Source: an uncultured Rikenella sp. (GTDB lineage: Bacteria > Bacteroidota > Bacteroidia > Bacteroidales > Rikenellaceae). Taken from it: 20,110 nt of DNA. Each line of letters opens with the position of its first letter. Within the stretch, counting starts at the first letter, position 1. A model generated the notes under the pieces. That model did not search any database. It saw only the letters and a list, made by a program, of their open reading frames with translations, and was not told where the DNA came from. The DNA is taken from assembly GCA_910577885.1 (NCBI GenBank), contig CAJTNK010000030.1:1-20110 (forward strand), in the 5' to 3' direction. Position numbers and translations under genes: made by a program. Below are positions 1 to 4,671 of the stretch, piece by piece.

Positions 1-65
1 TCGGTTTCCTCCTCGCCGCTCGGCAATCTGCAAACTGCGTTTGCATTGCACTCGCCGGCAGCGTC

Positions 66-110
66 GGTTTTGGTGCCGCTTTTTTCAAAAAGCGGCAGTC
101 CCGGCTCGGT
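66..110. repeat. Dispersed hairpin repeat, copy 1
   Basis: A 10-bp perfect stem (GCCGCTTTTT at 75-84, AAAAAGCGGC at 87-96) with a 2-nt loop. The hairpin and its flanks (TTTTGGT on the left, AGTCCCGGCTCGG on the right) recur in inverted orientation around 17972-18013. The shared block is about 45 nt and differs at only a few positions, so it is a repeat family rather than two chance terminators. It lies about 120 nt upstream of the HAD gene and could also terminate a gene left of the window. Confidence 0.7.
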
Positions 111-215
111 TCACCAAGCACGGTTGGCAAACTTAGACGAAAGTAAGACGAGGGAAGCGAAAGTAAAGAGAACAGTTCCAGCCGGGTTGCCAAAGAATAA
201 AAAACACGCAAGTAT

Positions 216-1037
216 ATGACATTGGCATTAATTTATGATTTCGACGGAACGTTGTCTCCGGGGAACATGCAGGAATACGACTTTATCCCGGCGATCGGGA
301 AGGGGAACCGCGAGTTTTGGGACAACTGCAACCGGATGGCCGAAGAGAACGATGCCGACCCGATTTTGACCTACATGAACGAGATGATCCGCCAGGCCAC
401 GGTGAACGGCGTATCGTTACGTCGAGAGGCCTTTGCGGAGTCGGGGCGGAAGGTGGAGCTTTATGCGGGAGTCGAGTCGTGGTTCGAGCGCATCGACCGG
501 TACGGAGAGAAGAAGGGGATAGAGGTGGTGCACTACATCAACTCGTCGGGCCTGCGCGAGATGATCGAAGGGACCTCCATCGCCCGGCATTTCCGCAAGA
601 TCTTCGCCAGTTCGTTCCTCTACTCGGTGGACGGGGTGGCTTACTGGCCGGGGGTGGCTGTCAACTATACCAACAAAACGCAGTTCATCTTCAAGATCAG
701 CAAAGGGATCGACAGCGTCTACGATTCGAAAGCGGTGAACCGTTTTGTGTCGGAACAGGACCGTCCGGTTCCTTTCTCGCACATGATCTACATCGGCGAC
801 GGGACGACGGACATTCCGTGCATGCGGCTGGTGAAAGAGAAACAAGGGCACTCGATTGCGGTCTACAACCCGACGGATCGGAAAGTCGGCCATTCGCTCC
901 GCCAGCTGGTCGAGGAGCACCGGGTGAACTTCGTCGCACCAGCCGACTACACGCCGGGGAGCCGATTGGAAGAGGTGGTCCATGCGATCATCGACAAGGT
1001 TGCCGCTGACGACCGGCTCCAGCTCTTGGAGCTATAG
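216..1037 (+). CDS. HAD-superfamily phosphatase-like protein
   Basis: A 273-residue cytosolic protein of the haloacid dehalogenase superfamily, probably a phosphohydrolase; the substrate cannot be read from sequence. HAD motif I is DFDGT at residues 8-12, with D8 as the predicted nucleophile and D10 as general acid/base. Motif II is probably the Ser of YINSSG (107-112), and K154 or K160 could be the motif III lysine. Motif IV is GDGTTD at 194-199, giving the Mg-binding acidic residues. The segment between motifs I and II holds a helical cap, as in phosphoserine-phosphatase-like members. There is no signal peptide. The ATG at 216 is chosen because motif I starts only seven residues later, the usual HAD spacing, and the leader just before it is A-rich as in Bacteroidales. 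It stands alone, with 1.5 kb of non-coding DNA downstream. Confidence 0.85.
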   Translation: MTLALIYDFDGTLSPGNMQEYDFIPAIGKGNREFWDNCNRMAEENDADPILTYMNEMIRQATVNGVSLRREAFAESGRKVELYAGVESWFERIDRYGEKKGIEVVHYINSSGLREMIEGTSIARHFRKIFASSFLYSVDGVAYWPGVAVNYTNKTQFIFKISKGIDSVYDSKAVNRFVSEQDRPVPFSHMIYIGDGTTDIPCMRLVKEKQGHSIAVYNPTDRKVGHSLRQLVEEHRVNFVAPADYTPGSRLEEVVHAIIDKVAADDRLQLLEL

Positions 1038-1083
1038 TTTCCATTTCAACCGCCTGGCAGTGCGTCGCTGCACCGGCCCCGGG

Positions 1084-1097
1084 GTGCCGCTCGGCAC
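1084..1097. repeat. GGTGCCG-type palindrome, copy 1
   Basis: GTGCCG-CT-CGGCAC, a 6-bp-arm palindrome followed by TCGAACCG. It is one of five related palindromes in the 1038-2560 region, and the following bases (TCGAACC or GCGAACC) are partly shared between copies. Confidence 0.6.
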
Positions 1098-1134
1098 TCG
1101 AACCGCACCCACAGGGTGTTTTGTTGGGCTTTTC

Positions 1135-1293
1135 TCGGACAAGCGGGACGCCCGCGGGTACAGCTGGTCGTCGTCGTTTCCTTCGGGGAGTGGCAATGTC
1201 CACTACTTGGGCTTCAACTACGGCTCTCTCGCCCGACAGGCCAGCAAAACGCCCCGTGGGCGCGGTTTTCAGTTGCGCTGCCTCCAGGAAGAG
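1135..1293 (+). pseudogene. Relic of a FISUMP (TIGR02145-like) domain C-terminus
   Basis: In one frame this stretch encodes GYSWSSS (from 1156), then NVHYLGFNYG, then GFQLRCLQE ending at 1290. This is the order of motifs in the C-terminal half of FISUMP domains (G-[YF]-x-WSS, x-Y-x-L-x-F-N, G-x-[LV]-[RC]-C-x-Q-E). The intact domain at the right edge of the window ends GGLQLCCLQE-stop and matches closely at DNA level over the last 25 bases. Here the codon after the final Glu is GAG instead of a stop, and no N-terminal part or credible start is present. It is therefore a broken 3' fragment, or a silent sequence cassette. The intact homologues are typically exported lipoproteins or surface proteins. 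Confidence 0.7.
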
Positions 1294-1400
1294 GGAGGCT
1301 GCTGGGCCCCGGGACGAAGCCTCCCAGTCCCCCGTCGGGGCCCAACCCTCTCGGGGAGAATCAATCTCTTTCCTCTCCCCCGCTCGAGCCGCGGGGGCTC

Positions 1401-1428
1401 CTACTTTCTGTCATGCGACAGAAAGTAG
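1401..1428. repeat. Perfect 12-bp stem-loop
   Basis: CTACTTTCTGTC at 1401-1412 and its exact complement GACAGAAAGTAG at 1417-1428, with a 4-nt ATGC loop. It is followed by GCAAAGAACGC and then by a second inverted pair (AGCCAAGAGGG around 1440, CCCCCTTGGCT around 1457). It has no U-tract, so a simple terminator is unlikely; it resembles intergenic extragenic-palindrome elements. Confidence 0.7.
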
Positions 1429-1551
1429 GCAAAGAACGCAGCCAAGAGGGCTGCGCCCCCTTGGCTAACCCCCGACGGTGCTACCGAGCTTAGCCAAGCC
1501 CTCTTGCGGGCCGACGCCAGCGGTGCTTTGCAAAGCAAGCTCCAATCTTCG

Positions 1552-1567
1552 GGTGCCGAGCGGCACC
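1552..1567. repeat. GGTGCCG-type palindrome, copy 2
   Basis: GGTGCCGAGCGGCACC, with 7-bp perfect arms around a 2-nt centre. It belongs to the same family as the copies at 1084, 1673, 2112 and 2284. Confidence 0.6.
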
Positions 1568-1672
1568 GAGCCCCGACCGGGGTGGCGGTGGCTCGCGCGA
1601 CTCGAAGAGTCGCAGTTGTTCAACTTGTCGACCGGCGGCGAATCCCTTACAGAGAAAATCGTCCTCGGGCGC

Positions 1673-1687
1673 GGTGTCGCTCGGCAC
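1673..1687. repeat. GGTGCCG-type palindrome, copy 3 (one mismatch)
   Basis: GGTGTCG-CT-CGGCAC followed by GCGAACC. It is a slightly decayed copy, with T in place of C in the left arm. Confidence 0.5.
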
Positions 1688-2047
1688 GCGAACCAGGCAG
1701 CCTCTACCCCAGGCCGAGGACGGCGATTCTGCGAATCGCAACTTTTTCCGCCCTAACTCAACAGAGATCTCACTATGACGGGCCGGAGCTTCGCCCCGCG
1801 AAGGCCCGCTTTTTCTCGCTTACGCTCGAGCGGACCTCGCAAGCTCCGGCCCCAAAAACGTCTCGGCCCCACGGTCTCGGGCCGCGCGCCTTTCTCCGCA
1901 ATGCCGCCTCGTAGAGGCGGGCGGGCCGGACGCCTCCCACTCGAGAGGGACGCACAGCGTCTTTTACTGCCTGCCTCTACCCCAAACGCCCACTCCCGGG
2001 CGTCCGACCCAAGAAAATAGCTCCGCCCCGGCATTATCCGCGCGCCT

Positions 2048-2093
2048 GGGAAATACGTCCGTTTCAACTCATCGTTGAAACGGGGTATTTCCC
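2048..2093. repeat. Long stem-loop
   Basis: GGGAAATACGTCCGTTTCAAC on the left pairs with GTTGAAACGGGGTATTTCCC on the right, with a one-base bulge and a 5-nt TCATC loop. The arms differ in sequence from those of the hairpin at 2176-2216 but share its design: about 20-bp arms, the CAAC-TCNTC-GTTG apex, and a GCGCG-flanked palindrome nearby. Confidence 0.7.
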
Positions 2094-2111
2094 TCTTAAG
2101 GCGCGGCGCGC

Positions 2112-2127
2112 GGTGCCGCTCGGCACC
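2112..2127. repeat. GGTGCCG-type palindrome, copy 4
   Basis: GGTGCCG-CT-CGGCACC, perfect 7-bp arms, flanked by CGCGC on the left and CGCACCGGACC on the right. It lies between the stem-loops at 2048-2093 and 2176-2216. Confidence 0.6.
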
Positions 2128-2175
2128 CGCACCGGACCTGCCGGTTGCAAAAACAGTCTCCGTCCGCGCGCTGGC

Positions 2176-2216
2176 GGATATTGGCGAAACAACTCTTCGT
2201 TGTTTCGCCAATATCC
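2176..2216. repeat. Perfect 18-bp stem-loop
   Basis: GGATATTGGCGAAACAAC (2176-2193) and its exact complement (2199-2216) enclose the loop TCTTC. The arms contain no mismatch. There is no following T-tract. Perfect pairing in otherwise degenerate DNA suggests recent origin or selection. Confidence 0.8.
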
Positions 2217-2283
2217 TACTCCAGCAGTCGCGCGCGGTCGAGCTATCCCGACGAACTGGAACTGCCCTTACGCCGGGCGGGCG

Positions 2284-2297
2284 GTGCCTCCCGGCAC
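2284..2297. repeat. GGTGCCG-type palindrome, copy 5 (decayed)
   Basis: GTGCC-TCCC-GGCAC within GCGGTGCCTCCCGGCACTCG. The flank matches the other copies but the centre is altered. It sits just before the GGGCCTGACGGCAGAGAAAA motif at 2305. Confidence 0.45.
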
Positions 2298-2304
2298 TCG
2301 GTAG

Positions 2305-2324
2305 GGGCCTGACGGCAGAGAAAA
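2305..2324 (+). repeat. GGGCCTGACGG-AGAGAAAA motif, copy 1
   Basis: GGGCCTGACGGCAGAGAAAA. Related copies lie at 2383-2400 (GGCCTGCCGGAAGAGAAA) and on the minus strand at 19841-19860 (GGCCTGACGGAAGAGAAAAT). The last copy lies about 50 nt downstream of a FISUMP stop codon, so the motif may mark FISUMP gene 3' flanks. Confidence 0.5.
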
Positions 2325-2382
2325 ACGGGCTGAGACAACCCTAGCAAAACGCCCGGTGGGCGTGCCCAAAGGGCGTCTTACT

Positions 2383-2400
2383 GGCCTGCCGGAAGAGAAA
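2383..2400 (+). repeat. GGCCTG-CGG-AGAGAAA motif, copy 2
   Basis: GGCCTGCCGGAAGAGAAA, two substitutions from the copy at 2305 over the shared bases. Just upstream, 2341-2362 repeats 20 of 22 bases of 1241-1262, which is part of the FISUMP relic. Confidence 0.45.
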
Positions 2401-2560
2401 GACCCAAAACCTGACAGGAAAGCCCCCTCAACCCCCTTCGAGAACCACCAAAAAAGCTGGCACAGTATTTGTTCCCTCGCGGGAAGACGCCGACAAACAC
2501 ACGTCGCTAAAATCCATAAAGACTCAAACCTACTTTATTCAACAACCTCATTCAACAGCC

Positions 2561-3973
2561 ATGAAAAAAATTCCGATGCTCAAGAAAGACCTGGTCGACA
2601 CCCCCGTTTTCGGTTCGAACGAAGAACAATGCGTGGCACCGAAAACCGAATTGCCTCGGGAAGGAACCGCCGAAAACATCGCCTACCAGATCGTCCACGA
2701 CGAAGCGATGTTGGACGGCAACTCGCGGTTGAACCTGGCCACTTTCGTGACCACCTGGATGGACGACAGCGCGCGGCGGATCATGACCGAGACGATGGAC
2801 AAAAACATGATCGACAAAACCGAATATCCGCAAACCGCCGAAATCGAACGCCGGTGCGTCAACATGATCGCCCACCTGTGGCACTCGCCCGAGGCCGTCG
2901 GCGGACAATACTGCATGGGAACCAGCACCGTCGGTTCGTCCGAAGCCTGTATGCTGGGCGGTCTTTCGGCCCTGTTCCGGTGGAAGAAGCGCCGCCAGGC
3001 CGCCGGGAAACCGACCGACCGGCCCAATTTCATCATATCGTCCTGTTTTCAGGTCGTGTGGGAGAAATTCGCCATCTACTGGGACGTCGAAATGCGCACC
3101 GTACCGGTCACCGCCGACCACATAACTCTCGACCCGCAACAAGTCGTCGACCTGTGCGACGAGAACACCATCTGCGTGGTCCCGATCCTGGGCGTGACGA
3201 TCACCGGCCTGAACGACGACGTGAAAGCCCTGAACACCGCCCTCGACCGCCTGAACGCCCGAACCGGCTGGGAAATTTGCATCCACGTGGATGCTGCCAC
3301 CGGAGGTTTTATCCTGCCGTTCATCTACCCGAACGTAGAGTGGGACTTCAAACTGAAGTGGGTGCTTTCGATCAGCACCTCGGGCCACAAGTTCGGCTTG
3401 GTCTATCCGGGCGTGGGATGGATCGTATGGAAAGACAAGTCCTACCTGCCGGACGAAATGAACTTTGCGGTCAACTACCTGGGAGCCGAGGTACCGAGCA
3501 TTTCGATCAACTTCTCGCGCCCGGGCAACCAAGTACTGGCCCAGTACTACCAACTCATCCGACTGGGATGGAAGGGTTACCACGACGTGCAGGCCAGCTC
3601 GATCAACGTTTGTCTCTACCTGCGCGACCGGTTGAAAGAGATGGGAATCTTCGAATTTTTCACCGACGAGATGCCCAATCCGCTCTTCGTCTGGAAGCTG
3701 AAGGACGATCCTTCGCGCAAGTGGACGCTTTACGACCTCTCGGACCGTCTCCACATCCAGGGATGGCAGGTTCCGGCCTACACGATGCCGGCCGCGATGG
3801 AAAATGTGATTATTATGCGGATCGTGGCTCGACAGGGGGTGGGAATCGACCTGGCCGACCTGTTGATAAAAGACATCCGGACCTGCGTCGCCCAACTGGA
3901 CACCCTCCAGAACCCGACCAACAGCGCCGAAGAATGGAAAAAGCGTCGTCCGAGCTTCAATCACATCCGATAA
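2561..3973 (+). CDS. gadB: Glutamate decarboxylase (PLP-dependent)
   Basis: Converts L-glutamate to gamma-aminobutyrate and CO2 while consuming a proton, the core reaction of glutamate-dependent acid resistance. At 470 residues it matches the 466 of E. coli GadB. The PLP-binding lysine is K277 in STSGHKFG (E. coli K276), and the substrate/PLP region HVDAATGGF is at 242-250. The C-terminus PSFNHIR ends with a His (H468) in the place of the conserved C-terminal His of E. coli GadB (SFKHT), which contributes to inactivation at neutral pH in that enzyme (established), so pH gating may be kept here. The first ATG fits the family start. No gadC antiporter or glutaminase lies beside it; the gene is monocistronic and ends in a terminator at 4021-4048. 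Confidence 0.95.
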   Translation: MKKIPMLKKDLVDTPVFGSNEEQCVAPKTELPREGTAENIAYQIVHDEAMLDGNSRLNLATFVTTWMDDSARRIMTETMDKNMIDKTEYPQTAEIERRCVNMIAHLWHSPEAVGGQYCMGTSTVGSSEACMLGGLSALFRWKKRRQAAGKPTDRPNFIISSCFQVVWEKFAIYWDVEMRTVPVTADHITLDPQQVVDLCDENTICVVPILGVTITGLNDDVKALNTALDRLNARTGWEICIHVDAATGGFILPFIYPNVEWDFKLKWVLSISTSGHKFGLVYPGVGWIVWKDKSYLPDEMNFAVNYLGAEVPSISINFSRPGNQVLAQYYQLIRLGWKGYHDVQASSINVCLYLRDRLKEMGIFEFFTDEMPNPLFVWKLKDDPSRKWTLYDLSDRLHIQGWQVPAYTMPAAMENVIIMRIVARQGVGIDLADLLIKDIRTCVAQLDTLQNPTNSAEEWKKRRPSFNHIR

Positions 3974-4020
3974 GCTACCATCCTGTTCGACAGCCTCTAC
4001 ACGCTGCGATACAGTTTGCC

Positions 4021-4048
4021 CGCCCTGCCTGTCGGCAGGGCGTTTTTT
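4021..4048 (+). terminator. Rho-independent terminator of gadB
   Basis: CGCCCTGCC (4021-4029), TGTC loop, GGCAGGGCG (4034-4042), then six T (4043-4048). It is a perfect 9-bp GC-rich stem with a T-tract, 48 nt after the gadB stop. Confidence 0.9.
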
Positions 4049-4068
4049 CAATGGATGCGACAAACATT

Positions 4069-4099
4069 TTTGCAAATTCGAAAATTCATTCTATTTTTG
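4069..4099 (+). promoter_or_regulatory. Bacteroidota-type promoter of the tRNA-Gly array
   Basis: The -33 element TTTG at 4069-4072, a 19-nt spacer, and the -7 element TATTTTTG at 4092-4099 match the Bacteroidota consensus TTTG-N19/21-TAnnTTTG exactly. Predicted transcription starts about 4106, just before the first tRNA-like unit at 4115. It sits in an AT-rich patch between the gadB terminator and the array. Confidence 0.8.
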
Positions 4100-4114
4100 C
4101 CTCAGAAAATTGTT

Positions 4115-4227
4115 GCTGGAATAGCTCGGTTGGTAGAGCACAACCTTGCCTGAAACGGCGGGTTGGCCGTTTCCGAGAGACGCTTTCAACCGCGGCAGGG
4201 AAAAAGGAGAGAACATACTTATTTAAC
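4115..4227 (+). repeat. Chimeric tRNA-Gly 5'-half unit 1
   Basis: The first 36 nt (GCTGGAATAGCTCGG, then TTGGTAGAGCACAACC and TTGCC) match the 5' half of the intact tRNA-Gly at 4339 through its GCC anticodon with few changes. After GCC the sequence switches to a non-tRNA segment, TGAAACGGCGGGTTGGCCGTTT, and so on, ending GGAGAGAACATACTTATT. There is no T-arm and no proper 3' acceptor strand, so it cannot be a normal tRNA. The D-arm is intact. It is transcribed from the promoter at 4069-4099. Confidence 0.75.
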
Positions 4228-4338
4228 GCGGAAATAGCTCAGTTGGTAGAGCACAACCTGCCCGAAACGGCGGGTTAGCCGTTTCCGAGAGACACTTTCA
4301 ACCGCGGCGAGGGCAAGAGGAGAGAACATACTTATTAA
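4228..4338 (+). repeat. Chimeric tRNA-Gly 5'-half unit 2
   Basis: A 111-nt tandem copy of unit 1. The 5' part GCGGAAATAGCTCAG is identical to the intact tRNA's, and one T is missing before GCC. The following segment can form two mutually exclusive hairpins: AACCTGCC with GGCGGGTT, or GAAACGGC with GCCGTTTC. TTTCCG can also pair with the CGGAAA of the 5' acceptor strand, giving a tRNA-like fold lacking a T-arm. The unit ends GAGAGAACATACTTATTAA directly before the intact tRNA. Its function is unknown. Confidence 0.75.
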
Positions 4339-4411
4339 GCGGAAATAGCTCAGTTGGTAGAGCACAACCTTGCCAAGGTTGGGGTCGCGAGTTCGAGTCT
4401 CGTTTTCCGCT
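4339..4411 (+). tRNA. tRNA-Gly (anticodon GCC)
   Basis: A 73-nt cloverleaf. The acceptor stem pairs GCGGAAA with TTTCCGC, with discriminator T at 4411. The D-arm is GCTC-AGTTGGTA-GAGC and the anticodon arm CAACC-TTGCCAA-GGTTG with anticodon GCC (Gly, GGC/GGT codons). The T-arm is GCGAG-TTCGAGT-CTCGT with one G-T pair. CCA is not encoded, so it must be added after transcription. It is the last unit of a three-part tandem array and is followed at once by a terminator. Confidence 0.95.
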
Positions 4412-4414
4412 CGG

Positions 4415-4443
4415 AAAAGACAGCCTTTTTGGCTGTCTTTTTT
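4415..4443 (+). terminator. Terminator of the tRNA-Gly array
   Basis: AAAAGACAGCC (4415-4425), TTTTT loop, GGCTGTCTTTT (4431-4441), continuing to a six-T run. It begins 4 nt after the tRNA 3' end. Confidence 0.9.
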
Positions 4444-4548
4444 GTTTGAAGGAAAACGGAGACTTCGGCGAGCGACCCCAAGGCCCCCTCGAGGGGGAGC
4501 GGGGGTGGAGGATAACGGCGCGATTGCCCGTTTTTCGCTCCGGGAGGC

Positions 4549-4586
4549 GCCGGGACTTGAGAGAGTCCCGGCCGTTTTCTTTTTTC
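4549..4586 (+). terminator. Terminator-like hairpin in the 4444-4671 gap
   Basis: GCCGGGACT (4549-4557), TGAGAG loop, AGTCCCGGC (4564-4572), then a T-rich run TTTTCTTTTTT to 4586. No recognisable gene ends here. It is either a second terminator behind the tRNA array or a leader attenuator for the DUF4132 operon that starts 86 nt later. Confidence 0.6.
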
Positions 4587-4671
4587 GGGAATCCCCCGAA
4601 ACGCATTTGCAAATCCCGGAAAAATTACCGAATATTGAGCTTCAGATACACTTTTAAACACAGCAAGCACC

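Larger units (their letters stand above)
1038..2560. other. 1.5-kb GC-rich region without an intact gene, hairpin- and palindrome-rich
   Basis: No convincing gene lies here. Open frames on both strands are low-complexity Arg/Pro/Gly-rich translations expected from GC-rich DNA and match no family I know, apart from the FISUMP relic at 1135-1293. The region holds five GGTGCCG-type palindromes (1084, 1552, 1673, 2112, 2284), three long stem-loops (1401-1428, 2048-2093, 2176-2216), a long-range inverted pair (GGGCCGGAGCTT near 1780, AAGCTCCGGCCC near 1844) and two copies of a GGCCTG-CGG-AGAGAAA motif (2305-2324, 2383-2400). It separates the HAD gene from gadB and looks like accumulated repeats plus decayed coding DNA. 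Confidence 0.7.

Noticed and set aside
1084..2297. CRISPR array
   Set aside because: The palindromes are irregularly spaced (about 100 to 470 nt), differ from each other, and no cas gene is present.
2552..4075. 507-codon antisense frame opposite gadB
   Set aside because: It lies fully antisense to a conserved enzyme, with Val/Asp/His-rich composition from codon mirroring and no recognisable motif.
2356..4278. 640-codon plus-strand frame across gadB
   Set aside because: It overlaps the well-supported GadB frame and is Arg/Pro-rich, typical of out-of-frame GC-rich DNA.
4115..4338. Two additional functional tRNA-Gly genes
   Set aside because: Both units lack a T-arm and the 3' acceptor strand of a tRNA; only the 5' half matches.
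4606..4640. TTTG-type promoter for the DUF4132 operon
   Set aside because: TTTG at 4606-4609 has no TAnnTTTG at 19-21 nt; the nearest candidate, TATTGAGC, matches poorly at 23 nt.
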